From positions 310,001-374,000 of the forward strand of contig QORU01000001.1 of the NCBI GenBank assembly GCA_003574785.1: a stretch of DNA of 64,000 nt. The letters are read 5' to 3'. This document shows, one piece after another, positions 1 to 9,265 of the stretch; position 1 is the stretch's first letter; every line of letters begins with the position of its first letter. The DNA comes from Taklimakanibacter deserti (GTDB taxonomy: Bacteria > Pseudomonadota > Alphaproteobacteria > Rhizobiales > Aestuariivirgaceae). Both the position numbers and the translations under genes were made by a program. The notes under the pieces were generated by a model. That model worked only from the letters and a program-made list of their open reading frames with translations. It was not told the DNA's origin and did no database searches.

Positions 1-1
1 C

Positions 2-418
2 TGGGGCGGCTACGCCGCTGTCCAGGCGGCAGGCCTGGTGCCCGCCGACTATCTGAAAGAGGCCAATCGCCGGACGATGATCTTCGCCATGATCGAGACC
101 GAGGAAGCGCTCGGCAATCTCGACCAGATCGCCGCTACACCCGGTCTCGACGGGCTGTTCGTCGGTCCGAATGACCTGTCGATTTCGCTCGGCTTCGGCC
201 TTGGCAAGGATCTCAAGATCCCCAAGCTCGAAGCCGCGATCAAGTCGATTGCCGCCGCGGCCACGAAGAACAAGCTGGTGCCGGGCGCCTTCGGTGGCTC
301 GCCCGAGGCTTGCGCCTACTTCGTCGGACATGGCTTCAAATTCATCGCCGCGGCGACCGATGTCGGTCTGATGACGGCCGGCGCCAAGGCGATGCAGGAT
401 CAATTGGCCAAGATTTGA
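2..418 (+). CDS. HpcH/HpaI aldolase/citrate lyase family protein (3' part only)
   Basis: The reading frame is open from the left edge, so the N-terminus lies outside the window; about 138 residues are present. The segment around MIETEEALGNLDQI and then GLFVGPNDLSISLG is the hallmark of class II, metal-dependent pyruvate aldolases of the HpcH/HpaI family (2,4-dihydroxyhept-2-enedioate aldolase, 2-dehydro-3-deoxyglucarate aldolase GarL). The Glu in IETEE is a metal ligand in that family, and VGPNDLS forms the active-site loop. These enzymes cleave 2-keto-4-hydroxy acids to pyruvate plus an aldehyde in the cytoplasm. The substrate cannot be told from this fragment. It is followed 45 bases later, on the same strand, by a phosphoribosyltransferase-like gene, but no functional link is evident. 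Confidence 0.85.
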   Translation, partial: WGGYAAVQAAGLVPADYLKEANRRTMIFAMIETEEALGNLDQIAATPGLDGLFVGPNDLSISLGFGLGKDLKIPKLEAAIKSIAAAATKNKLVPGAFGGSPEACAYFVGHGFKFIAAATDVGLMTAGAKAMQDQLAKI

Positions 419-463
419 CGCCGGAACCAATAGCGTACAAACTCGCCTGGCAGTGAGGCATTC

Positions 464-1702
464 ATGGATCAGAGAACACCCCTGACCGCCCGGCGCGACG
501 AGGTCCTGGACCGCATCGTCGACATCTGCCTGAGCGCCGGCTCGATCGAAGCGCAGACCGACAAATATTTCACCAACACGTCCCGCATCGTGAAGGCGCA
601 TGGCGATTCCGAAGTGACCTTCGCGGTGTTCATGCGCCGGCGCGTCGTGGCAGCGCTCGAACCGACGATCCGCCTCATCAATCGGCTGGTACCGGGTGCG
701 CGGGTGAAGCGCTTCTTCAACGAAGGCGACCTCGTGCCCTCCGAAATGAAGATGATGGAAATCACCGGCTCCATGGCGAAGCTGTCGGAGATCGAGACGC
801 TGCTGCTGCAGAAGACCGGCTTTCCCTGCGTGTCGGCGAACAACGCCTATGAGATGTGCCGCGCCATACCGAGCGCGGGCTTCATGGACATGCATGCGCG
901 CCATGCGAGCGGCGCTGAAATGAACATCCTCGCCGCCTATGGCGCGGCGATCGGCAGCGAAGCGGCGAAGCGCGCCGATCCCAAGGTGAGAGGCTTCATC
1001 GGCTCCTCGCAGGACCTGACCGCGCCCCTGTTCGGCGCCGACGTCGGCATGGGCACCATGCCGCATGCGCTCGTCGGCTATACGGGGGGCGATGTGCTCG
1101 AGGCGATGAAGCTCTTCAATGCAACGATTCCCGACGCCAAGACGCTCGTCGTTCTCGTCGACTATACGGGCGAGGAGATCACCGACGCGCTGCGCTGCGC
1201 CAAATGGTTCTACGAAGAGGAAGAGCTGCAACTCAAGGGCAAGACCTTCGGCATCAGGATCGACACCCATGGCGGGCGCTTCGCCGAAGGGCTCGACTAC
1301 GAGAAGTCGGTCGAGCGGGTCGGGCACTGGCTCGGCGTGTCGGGCGAATACAACATCGTCGAACAGGTCTTGGGCGGGCGCGCCTTCCAGCTCGATCCCG
1401 GCAACATCCTGGTTGACAAAGTGCGCCGCATCCTGTTCGGCAAGGGCGTGTCGGTCGCCTCCATCATCCATGCGCGCCTGGCGCTCGACGAAGCGGGTTA
1501 CAAGGATGCCCAGATCGTCGGCTCCTCGGGCTTCGATCCGCAGAAGTGCCAGGTCATGGGCGCCGCCAAGGCGCCGCTCGATATCGTCGGCACGGGAAGC
1601 TTCCTGCCGGCGACCTTGTCGGAGACCTATGCGACCGCCGACATCATCGCCTATGACGGGGTCAGGCGGGTCAAAGTCGGCCGGGAATTCTTGTTCGATT
1701 AA
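464..1702 (+). CDS. Nicotinate phosphoribosyltransferase-like protein
   Basis: A 412-residue cytoplasmic protein resembling the nicotinate/quinolinate phosphoribosyltransferase superfamily. The N-terminal TDKYFTNT stretch followed by VTFAVFMRR corresponds to the NAPRTase N-terminal domain. The central HARHASG and the later GIRIDTHGGRF segment look like the barrel-domain substrate and phosphate region, and IVGSSGFDP plus VGTGSFLP match the C-terminal loops. Family members convert nicotinate and PRPP to nicotinate mononucleotide in NAD salvage. The protein is a divergent subgroup rather than canonical PncB, so the substrate is inferred. The ATG is preceded by GTGAGG at a usable distance. No NAD-salvage partner gene lies nearby. 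Confidence 0.7.
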   Translation: MDQRTPLTARRDEVLDRIVDICLSAGSIEAQTDKYFTNTSRIVKAHGDSEVTFAVFMRRRVVAALEPTIRLINRLVPGARVKRFFNEGDLVPSEMKMMEITGSMAKLSEIETLLLQKTGFPCVSANNAYEMCRAIPSAGFMDMHARHASGAEMNILAAYGAAIGSEAAKRADPKVRGFIGSSQDLTAPLFGADVGMGTMPHALVGYTGGDVLEAMKLFNATIPDAKTLVVLVDYTGEEITDALRCAKWFYEEEELQLKGKTFGIRIDTHGGRFAEGLDYEKSVERVGHWLGVSGEYNIVEQVLGGRAFQLDPGNILVDKVRRILFGKGVSVASIIHARLALDEAGYKDAQIVGSSGFDPQKCQVMGAAKAPLDIVGTGSFLPATLSETYATADIIAYDGVRRVKVGREFLFD

Positions 1703-1862
1703 CTCTCCTCGCACAGCCTCACTTAAACATAATTCCGCAATTTTAATGCGTTCCGTGCCGTAATGGGTTAGGAATAATCACGGTGAAGTGAAGCATAGGC
1801 CTGTTGAAGGACGAGGCTTGGTATGCTTTCCTATCGTGGCTGAGATTGTGAGGGTTGGCGTC

Positions 1863-2306
1863 ATGCGTATTGGTTTTTTCCGGAAAGCCGCGGCGGTCGC
1901 CGCTGCTTGTCTGTTGAGTCTCCTCGTCATGGGATCCGCTGCGCAAGCGAAAGTCGCGGTCAGGATCGACATTTCAAGCCAAACCATGTTCGTGTCGGTC
2001 AATGGCTGGCCCTATGCGAGCTGGCGGGTGTCGACGGCGCGGCGCGGCTACTGGACGCCGCGCGGATCCTTCCGGCCCTATTTGCTGAAGCGCATGCATT
2101 ATTCGAGCAAGTACGAGAACTCGCCGATGCCGCATTCGGTCTTTTTCCGCGGTGGCTATGCCATCCATGGCACGGGCTATCTGCGTTCCCTCGGCCGGCC
2201 CGCTTCGCATGGCTGCATCCGCCTGGCGCCCGGCAATGCGGCGCGGCTCTACGGCCTCATTCGCCAGTATGGTAAAGCCGGCACGCGGATCGTCATCACT
2301 AATTGA
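1863..2306 (+). CDS. L,D-transpeptidase (YkuD domain), secreted
   Basis: A 147-residue exported protein. Residues 1 to about 29 form a signal peptide (basic start, hydrophobic core, AQA-type cleavage site). The YkuD domain follows and carries the catalytic HGTG...SHGCIRL signature with the nucleophilic cysteine. Such enzymes make 3-3 cross-links in peptidoglycan or attach proteins to it, using a Cys-His site in the periplasm. An in-frame start 75 bases upstream would add a non-signal extension in front of the signal peptide, so the internal ATG is preferred. The protein is short, essentially signal peptide plus catalytic domain, without a LysM module. It ends 9 bases from the convergent purB stop. 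Confidence 0.85.
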   Translation: MRIGFFRKAAAVAAACLLSLLVMGSAAQAKVAVRIDISSQTMFVSVNGWPYASWRVSTARRGYWTPRGSFRPYLLKRMHYSSKYENSPMPHSVFFRGGYAIHGTGYLRSLGRPASHGCIRLAPGNAARLYGLIRQYGKAGTRIVITN

Positions 2307-2315
2307 TCTGCCGAA

Positions 2316-3617
<1,302 letters not shown>

Positions 3618-3750
3618 ATGGGGTTTCTGCTCGCTTCGGCGTTTTCGGGGGCGGTCTAACAGATTTGGCCGGGAAGTGCGAGAGCGGGAAAAATTATTCC
3701 TCCAACTCTCCAAGCTTTTGCCACTGGCTTGCGTCAAACCCTTTGAAAAC

Positions 3751-4287
3751 ATGAGTGCGAGCGACCTCGATCTCGTCCGGCTTGCGCAGGACGGCGACCG
3801 TGCCGCCTTCCGGCTTCTGCTGGAGCGGCATTACGGCCTGCTTTACCGGGTCGCCTACCGTTTCCTGGGCAACCGCGCCGAAGCCGAGGACGCCGCCCAG
3901 GAGATGGCCATGACGCTCGCGGAAAAGATCGGCAGCTTTCGCGGCGGGAGCCGGTTCTCGACCTGGATCTACCAGATCGTCCTCAACCATTGCCGCGACC
4001 AGGTCCGGCGGCAGAAGAGCCTCGGGCGCATGCAGACGGCCTTCGTCGAGGTCGAGGCACATCGGACGGCCGACTGGGTCGACAGTGACCGGCGGGTGCG
4101 CTGGCTCTATCGAGCGATCGACCGGCTGAAGCCCGATCTCAAGGAGACCGCGCTCCTCGTGCTGGCCGAGGAGATGAGCCATGCCGAGGCCGGGGATGTC
4201 CTCGGCATCAAGGAAGCGACCGTGTCCTGGCGCATGCATGAAGTGCGCAAGCAACTGAGCCAGATGGCGACGACGAACGATGACTGA
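3751..4287 (+). CDS. ECF-type RNA polymerase sigma factor
   Basis: A 178-residue extracytoplasmic-function sigma factor. Region 2 spans about residues 10-75 (ERHYGLLYRVAYRFLG, then the AEDAAQE and FSTWIYQI blocks that bind core and the -10 element). Region 4 covers about 120-170, with the helix-turn-helix SHAEAGDVLGIKEATVSWRM. The ATG opening MSASDLDLV is chosen because the alternative GTG 75 bases upstream adds a non-homologous leader. The stop overlaps the next gene by 8 bases, so sigma factor and membrane vWA protein are almost certainly translated together. The vWA partner may act as its anti-sigma or sensor, which is inference from coupling and its N-terminal topology. Subgroup and target promoters cannot be assigned. 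Confidence 0.9.
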   Translation: MSASDLDLVRLAQDGDRAAFRLLLERHYGLLYRVAYRFLGNRAEAEDAAQEMAMTLAEKIGSFRGGSRFSTWIYQIVLNHCRDQVRRQKSLGRMQTAFVEVEAHRTADWVDSDRRVRWLYRAIDRLKPDLKETALLVLAEEMSHAEAGDVLGIKEATVSWRMHEVRKQLSQMATTNDD

Positions 4288-6298
4288 CGAATTCGACGAA
4301 CTCAAAGCGCGCTTCCGCGCCGAGAAAGGCCTGAGTCCGGAGCCTCAGGCAAAGGCCGCCGGCATCGCCCGGGCGATGGCGCGCTATGACGAAATTTTTT
4401 CGAAGCGTTCCCAAGGAAAGGCAAGGGGCCTCCGTCTCATCGAGCGGGTGAGGGGTCTCATTCCTGGGAGCACAAAGATGCATGGATTGAAATTGAGCCA
4501 CGGCCTGATGGCCGGTGCGAGCTTGGCCGTCCTCACGCTGGTGGTCGTCAATAGCGGCCTCCTGCGTGAGGCGCAGAATATCCCCTTAACGACATCACCT
4601 GATCAGGACCAGGTGACGACGCCCGAGCCCAAGAAGGCTGAGCTCAGCCAAGAAAACCTCGCGGCCAAGCCGGCTGAGAACGAGATCGACACGCTGGCGG
4701 AATCGCCGCCTTCGCCCGCGCCGCTGCCCAGCCTCGACATGCAGGGAACGATGGCGCGGCAGAAGATGGCCGTCGATGCCGGCGGCGTGGGCTATCTGCA
4801 GAAGGCGCCCGCTTCGGGCATTGTCGCGCAAGGCGACCAGGCCGATGCCTATTACCGCGATCAGGGCCGCGACAAGTTCACCGACATCGAGACCAATCCG
4901 ATGAAGATCGCCAAGGACGAGCCGGTCTCGACCTTCTCGGTCGATGTCGACACGGCCTCCTACAGTTTCGTGCGTGGATCGCTCAACCAGAACGTCCTGC
5001 CGCAGAAGGATGCGGTGCGCGTCGAGGAAATGATCAACTATTTCCCCTATGACTATGCCGGTCCCGCCGACCGGGCGGTGCCGTTCAAGGCGAATGTGTC
5101 GGTCTTCCCGACGCCGTGGAATCCCGACACGAAGCTCATGCATATCGGCATCAAGGGCTTTTCGCTCAACGGCCAGGAGAAGCCCAAATCCAACCTGGTC
5201 TTTCTCATCGACACGTCGGGCTCGATGGATTCGCCCGACAAGCTGCCCTTGTTGCAAAATGCGATGAAGATGCTGGTCGAGACGCTGGGCCCGGAAGACA
5301 CGGTCTCGATCGTCACCTATGCCGGCAGTGCCGGCACGGTGCTCGAGCCGACCAAGGCCAAAGACAAGGCCAAGATCGTGGGGGCGCTCGACCGGCTGAT
5401 GGCGGGAGGTTCGACCGCCGGCGCCGAAGGCATCCGCCAGGCCTATCAGCTCGCCGAGCAGAGCTTTGACAAGACCGGTATCAATCGCGTGATCCTCGCC
5501 ACCGACGGCGACTTCAATGTCGGCATCACCGATCCCGAGGAGCTGAAAAGCTTCGTCGAGCGCAAGCGCGCGACCGGTGTCACGCTCTCGGTCCTGGGCT
5601 TCGGCCGCGGCAACTACAATGACGAGATGATGCAGACGCTGGCGCAGAACGGCAATGGCAATGCCGCCTATATCGACACGATCAACGAGGCGCGCAAGGT
5701 GCTGGTCGACGACGTGAGCGCGACGCTCTTCACCATCGCCCAGGACGTCAAGATCCAGGTCGAGTTCAATCCCGATACCGTCTCCGAATACCGGCTCATC
5801 GGCTATGAGACTCGCATGCTGAAACGCGAGGATTTCAACAACGACAAGGTCGATGCCGGCGATATCGGCTCGGGGCACACGGTGACGGCGATCTACGAGA
5901 TCACGCCCAAGGACTCGAAGGCGAAGCTCAATGACGATCTGCGCTATGGCGAAGCGAACACGCCCGCGGCCGCAGGCGCTGACGAATATGGCTTCGTGAA
6001 GATCCGCTACAAGCTGCCGGGCGAAAAGGACTCGAAGCTCATCAGCGAGCCGTTCAAGATCAGCGCAGCCGCGCCGACCGTGGAAGCAGCGCCACAGGAA
6101 GCGCGTTTCGCCGCCGCTGTCGCCGGCTTCGGCCAGCTGTTGCGCGGCGGGCAGTATACGAAGTCCTATTCCTATGACGACGTCATTGCGCTGGCTCAAG
6201 GCTCCAAGGGCAGCGATGCCTTCGGTTATCGCGCCGAATTCATCAACCTGGTGCGCCTCGCCAAGACGGCGCAAGGCCTTGAGCCGCTGAAGCAGTAG
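4280..6298 (+). CDS. Membrane-anchored vWA domain protein (YfbK-like, DUF3520)
   Basis: A 672-residue protein. Residues 1-70 are charged and predicted cytoplasmic, about 72-94 form one transmembrane helix (GASLAVLTLVVVNSG), and 95-170 are a Pro/Glu-rich linker. The YfbK N-terminal region follows (TFSVDVDTASYSFVRG), then a von Willebrand A domain whose MIDAS motif DTSGSM starts near residue 311 with ATDGDFN further on. The C-terminal part matches DUF3520. vWA domains bind partners through a divalent metal; YfbK-family function is poorly defined. The 8-base overlap with the ECF sigma gene and the cytoplasmic N-terminal segment suggest an envelope sensor or anti-sigma role. I see no recognised zinc anti-sigma motif, so that role is unproven. 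Confidence 0.85.
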   Translation: MTDEFDELKARFRAEKGLSPEPQAKAAGIARAMARYDEIFSKRSQGKARGLRLIERVRGLIPGSTKMHGLKLSHGLMAGASLAVLTLVVVNSGLLREAQNIPLTTSPDQDQVTTPEPKKAELSQENLAAKPAENEIDTLAESPPSPAPLPSLDMQGTMARQKMAVDAGGVGYLQKAPASGIVAQGDQADAYYRDQGRDKFTDIETNPMKIAKDEPVSTFSVDVDTASYSFVRGSLNQNVLPQKDAVRVEEMINYFPYDYAGPADRAVPFKANVSVFPTPWNPDTKLMHIGIKGFSLNGQEKPKSNLVFLIDTSGSMDSPDKLPLLQNAMKMLVETLGPEDTVSIVTYAGSAGTVLEPTKAKDKAKIVGALDRLMAGGSTAGAEGIRQAYQLAEQSFDKTGINRVILATDGDFNVGITDPEELKSFVERKRATGVTLSVLGFGRGNYNDEMMQTLAQNGNGNAAYIDTINEARKVLVDDVSATLFTIAQDVKIQVEFNPDTVSEYRLIGYETRMLKREDFNNDKVDAGDIGSGHTVTAIYEITPKDSKAKLNDDLRYGEANTPAAAGADEYGFVKIRYKLPGEKDSKLISEPFKISAAAPTVEAAPQEARFAAAVAGFGQLLRGGQYTKSYSYDDVIALAQGSKGSDAFGYRAEFINLVRLAKTAQGLEPLKQ

Positions 6299-6385
6299 CC
6301 TTACGACAAGAGATGTCCTCCCGTGGCGGTCTTGCCCGCTGCGGGGGGCATCGTTATCCTCGCCGGCTTATCCGGGAGGCTTCGA

Positions 6386-7189
6386 ATGACCCATTTCATG
6401 TGCCGGCAATGCGGCGTGCAATATGCCGCGAGCGATGCACCCCCCAAATCCTGTGTGATTTGCGAAGACGAGCGGCAATATGTGCGCTGGGCCGGGCAGG
6501 ACTGGACGACGCTGGAAGAGCTCGGCCGCGACCACAAGGTCATCATCAAGGACGAGGATGGGGTGTTGAGCATCGGCGTCGAGCCCCATTTCGCCATCGG
6601 ACAGCGAGCACTCCTCGCCGAGACACCGGCCGGCAATGTGCTGTGGGACTGTGTCAGCCTGGTCAATGATGAAACCGTAGCCGCGCTCAAAGCGCGCGGC
6701 GAGCTCAAGGCGATCGGCATCTCGCATCCGCATTACTATTCGGTGATCGTGGAATGGAGCAGGGCCTTTGGCGGCATCCCGATCTACATCCATGCGGACG
6801 ACCGCAAATGGGTGACGCGCCCCGATCCGGCGATCGTCTTCTGGGAAGGCGAGACGAAATCCATCCTGCCCGACCTCACCCTCATCCGTTGCGGCGGGCA
6901 TTTCGAGGGCGGCACGGTGTGTCATTGGAAGCGCGGGGGCAAGCCCAATGTCCTGCTTGCCGGTGACATCCTCCAGGTGGTGATGGACCGCAAACATGTG
7001 AGCTTCATGTACAGCTATCCCAACACCTGGCCGCTCAATGCGCGCGCCATCAAGCGCATCGCCCGGGCGCTCGAGTCCCACGACTACGGGCAGGTCTACA
7101 GCGCCTTCTGGAACATGCGCATCCTCGAAGACGGCAAGGGTGCCGTGGCGCGCTCGGTCGAGCGCTATCTCAAGGCAATTGCTGATTAG
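6386..7189 (+). CDS. MBL-fold metallo-hydrolase with N-terminal zinc ribbon
   Basis: A 267-residue protein that opens with a rubredoxin-like zinc ribbon (CRQCG at residues 5-9 and CVIC about 18 residues later), followed by a metallo-beta-lactamase fold. The metal-binding region reads SHPHYYS instead of HxHxDH, so only the first two histidines are retained. Later candidate ligands are the His in CGGHFEGG and the Asp in LLAGDILQ. I recall this degenerate pattern in a conserved subfamily, so it is probably not a decayed gene. No substrate is known to me. The ATG at 6386 is favoured because it begins directly before the zinc ribbon. Its stop overlaps the convergent DUF2259 gene by 4 bases. Confidence 0.8.
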   Translation: MTHFMCRQCGVQYAASDAPPKSCVICEDERQYVRWAGQDWTTLEELGRDHKVIIKDEDGVLSIGVEPHFAIGQRALLAETPAGNVLWDCVSLVNDETVAALKARGELKAIGISHPHYYSVIVEWSRAFGGIPIYIHADDRKWVTRPDPAIVFWEGETKSILPDLTLIRCGGHFEGGTVCHWKRGGKPNVLLAGDILQVVMDRKHVSFMYSYPNTWPLNARAIKRIARALESHDYGQVYSAFWNMRILEDGKGAVARSVERYLKAIAD

Positions 7190-7911
7190 GGCAGGGCGAA
7201 AGGCACGGCGATGAGGCGGCGGTTGAGGCCCTCGAAGCCCGGCGTGTAGACGCCGATCAGCGCGACATGGCGTTCGCTGCCGGACGAGGAGCGATAAGCG
7301 ATCACATCGGCAATATCGTAGTCGCGCGGACAATAGCGCGAGGAGGGGATCGCACTGTCCTTGTGAGCTTCTTTTGCCGCGTTCTGGTCGTTGTCGGTAA
7401 TGGTGAGCTTGAAACCCATTTGTTTGCCGTCCTCGGCATAGCAGCTCTCCGGCGCCGCAAACGGGACGAGCTCGAGGCTCAGCGTGTAGCGATTGGCGGA
7501 TTGTTTCCCCAAGCTGGCATAGTAGGGATCGAAGGTCAGGCGTCGCCGGTCCGGCGATGTCTCGGTTATGGGCTGCGACGCGAGGACCTCGCCGGGCTCG
7601 GCCGCCTTCAATTGCGCGAGGAGCGTTTGCGCCGCCTCGGCGGATCTGGCGCGAACGGCACTGACGAGCGCCCCCTCATCCTCCACCTTCTCGCGGAAGG
7701 GCGATCCCTTCACCCATTGATTGGCATCGAGATCGACGATGAAGATCTCCGAAAAGGGAAAGCCGGATCCGTCCTGCACGCCATATTGCTCGAAAGCAAA
7801 GTAGCGTCCGTCAGGGGAAAAGCCGATGACGGCGCGCTCGGCATTGTCGGCTGCCCTTGCGGAAGTTGTGGCGACAATGAGGAGGCCAAGAAGACAAACG
7901 AGTGCGCGCAT
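7186..7911 (-). CDS. DUF2259 domain-containing secreted protein
   Basis: A 241-residue exported protein with a cleavable signal peptide (about residues 1-20, ending TSARA) and a body matching the DUF2259 family of predicted secreted proteins. Typical features are the opening VIGFSPDGRYFAFEQYGVQDGSG, here read only to its first 20 residues, and the Cys pair in ESCYAEDGK and SRYCPRDYD. The start resembles a WD40/TolB-like blade, which suggests a beta-propeller-like fragment, but no function has been assigned to the family. It is convergent with the MBL-fold gene and shares the four bases TTAG that carry both stop codons. Confidence 0.75.
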   Translation of the reverse strand: MRALVCLLGLLIVATTSARAADNAERAVIGFSPDGRYFAFEQYGVQDGSGFPFSEIFIVDLDANQWVKGSPFREKVEDEGALVSAVRARSAEAAQTLLAQLKAAEPGEVLASQPITETSPDRRRLTFDPYYASLGKQSANRYTLSLELVPFAAPESCYAEDGKQMGFKLTITDNDQNAAKEAHKDSAIPSSRYCPRDYDIADVIAYRSSSGSERHVALIGVYTPGFEGLNRRLIAVPFALP

Positions 7912-7920
7912 GGCGGAACG

Positions 7921-8157
7921 TCAAAAAGCGCGGAACGTGATGATGGTATACGTGTCCTTGATGCCTTTGATCTTGTGGAGCCGTTCGTTCACGAAATGGC
8001 CGATATCGGCCTCGGGCTCCAGGTAGAATTTGGCCAGGAGATCGAAATTGCCCGATGTCGAATAGATTTCGGACGCGATCTCGGCATCGGCAATGGCCGT
8101 TGCCACCTGGTAGGCTTTGCCCAGCTCGCATTTAATCTGGACGAAATAGGCTTTCAT
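7921..8157 (-). CDS. Stand-alone Lrp/AsnC ligand-binding (RAM) domain protein
   Basis: A 78-residue protein consisting only of the alpha/beta ligand-binding domain of Lrp/AsnC regulators (MKAYFVQIKCELGKAYQV through TYTIITFRAF), with no helix-turn-helix. Such single-domain proteins assemble into rings and bind amino acids or related effectors; they may modulate full-length Lrp proteins by mixed assembly. Two full-length Lrp genes occur elsewhere in this window (near 29.7 and 31.8 kb). The ATG at 8157 is chosen because it coincides with the domain boundary; in-frame codons upstream give unrelated sequence. It lies 9 bases downstream of the DUF2259 start on the same strand. Confidence 0.8.
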   Translation of the reverse strand: MKAYFVQIKCELGKAYQVATAIADAEIASEIYSTSGNFDLLAKFYLEPEADIGHFVNERLHKIKGIKDTYTIITFRAF

Positions 8158-8177
8158 CGCCGACTCCTTTGATCTTC

Positions 8178-8202
8178 GGAACGATCCTTCCTGCCGAACG
8201 TT
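8178..8202 (+). promoter_or_regulatory. EcfG-type general stress promoter candidate
   Basis: The sequence GGAAC, a 16-base spacer, then CGTT matches the EcfG (alphaproteobacterial general stress response sigma) consensus GGAAC-N16/17-CGTT exactly. It faces the small secreted protein starting at 8278, leaving a leader of about 65-70 bases. I found no second exact match in the other intergenic regions I scanned by eye. Use by EcfG is inferred from consensus only. Confidence 0.6.
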
Positions 8203-8277
8203 GCCCTGGTCAAGATGCCTTTTCGAAGGCATCTGAGGTTAGCCAGGTCTCAGAGAGAGAAACAGGAGGACCTTATC

Positions 8278-8613
8278 GTGTTCAACATCAAAACCTTGGC
8301 CATGGCCACGGCCATCTCGGCCGGCGTCGTTTTCGCCATGCCGGTCGCGACCCAGGCCATGCCCGCTTCATCGCCGGTAAAAATAGACACCGCTAAGAAC
8401 AGCAACATTGTCGATGTCCGGCATAGGAAGTGGCATAAGAGAAAGTATTCTTCGCGCTATTGCCGCTATGCCGATGATTGGCGCTGCTACAAGCGTTATC
8501 GCTACAGCAGGTCCTATCGGTATCGGTACTATGATGAGCCCTATTATGGCTATTACAGGCCGTACCGCTATGATCGCGGGCCGGGCGTCGGATTGTATTT
8601 CGGCATCGACTAA
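8278..8613 (+). CDS. Small secreted Arg/Tyr-rich protein, GTG start (paralogue A)
   Basis: A 111-residue exported protein of unknown function. GTG is chosen as start because AACAGGAGGA sits 7 bases upstream, and the same block with GTG recurs in the paralogue at 8858. Residues 1-30 form a signal peptide ending ATQAMPAS. The mature part is very basic and aromatic: an Arg/Lys/Tyr-rich stretch with a Cys pair (RYCRYADDWRCYKR), then DEPYYGYYRPY and the C-terminal GVGLYFGID. The two Cys may form a disulfide in the periplasm. The paralogue shares the signal peptide, the C-W-C segment and the GxGLxFxID end. An EcfG-like promoter upstream hints at stress-induced expression. It resembles short alphaproteobacterial secreted proteins, but I can name no family. 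Confidence 0.75.
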   Translation: MFNIKTLAMATAISAGVVFAMPVATQAMPASSPVKIDTAKNSNIVDVRHRKWHKRKYSSRYCRYADDWRCYKRYRYSRSYRYRYYDEPYYGYYRPYRYDRGPGVGLYFGID

Positions 8614-8633
8614 CGAGTGACCGAGTTCAATGA

Positions 8634-8667
8634 GGAGCCTGCATGGCTGCCATGCCATGCGGGCTCC
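8634..8667 (+). terminator. Rho-independent terminator-like hairpin after paralogue A
   Basis: A 14-base-pair stem (GGAGCCTGCATGGC with GCCATGCGGGCTCC, one G-U pair) closes a 6-base loop 20 bases after the stop codon. Only a short TT follows, so the U-tract is weak. The stem core GCATGGC/GCCATGC is the same as in the hairpin after the second paralogue, so the terminator appears to have been duplicated with the gene. Confidence 0.7.
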
Positions 8668-8857
8668 TTGCGTCAGGTGGACCTGTTGCGGCGTAGAACA
8701 GCGATATGACGCAGGGTCCCATGCTTTTATCTGACCACGGATTATTTTGTTACGAAATGTTGCGTGAACGTCGACGCCTTTGATTGGCCACAAGCCCTTC
8801 CTATCTAGAAAGCCCTCAGAACTGTTGAGGTCTTATCGAGAGAGGAGGGACCTTATC

Positions 8858-9238
8858 GTGCTCAACATCAAGACATTGCTGATGGCCGCTGCCGTTTCCA
8901 CCGGTGTGGCTCTTCCCCTGCCGGCAGCGAGTCAGGCCATGCCCGCTTCCGCGCCGGTCAAGATGCAGACGGCTCAGGACGGCAATCTGGTTCAGGTGTA
9001 TCACAAGAAAAAGTGGCGCAAGAACTATTACCGCAAGGGTAAATGGCGCGAGAGCCGCAGATGGCGTCATAATCGGCGCTGGGCCAGATATTGCGATCCG
9101 TGGGACGGCTGTTACCGCCGCCGCCATGCGCGCTTCTACCGCTCCTGGGATGAACCCTATTACGGCTACGGCTATGGCGGCTATTACGGGCCGGGCTTCT
9201 ACGGCCCCGGTATCGGGTTGCAGTTCCGCATCGACTGA
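8858..9238 (+). CDS. Small secreted Arg/Tyr/Gly-rich protein, GTG start (paralogue B)
   Basis: A 126-residue exported protein, paralogous to the gene at 8278. The start is GTG, 6-7 bases after AGAGGAGGGA and in the same CCTTATC-GTG context as its sister. Residues 1-30 are a signal peptide (LNIKTLLMAAAVSTGVALP, then ASQAMPAS). The mature part has a Lys/Arg-rich region, a Cys pair in RYCDPWDGCYRRR, DEPYYGYGYGGYYGPG and an end GIGLQFRID matching GVGLYFGID of the sister. Function is unknown. A basic, aromatic, disulfide-capable mature protein could act at the envelope surface, but this is conjecture. Unlike its sister it has no GGAAC-N16-CGTT promoter in the 244-base gap upstream. Confidence 0.75.
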   Translation: MLNIKTLLMAAAVSTGVALPLPAASQAMPASAPVKMQTAQDGNLVQVYHKKKWRKNYYRKGKWRESRRWRHNRRWARYCDPWDGCYRRRHARFYRSWDEPYYGYGYGGYYGPGFYGPGIGLQFRID

Positions 9239-9265
9239 ACGAGCGGGATTGCACAGCGCAACAAA

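Noticed and set aside
8746..8760. TTGTTACGAAAT resembling half of the RND-gap palindrome
   Set aside because: Only one arm with a mismatch is present and it is far from any efflux gene; similarity is probably chance.
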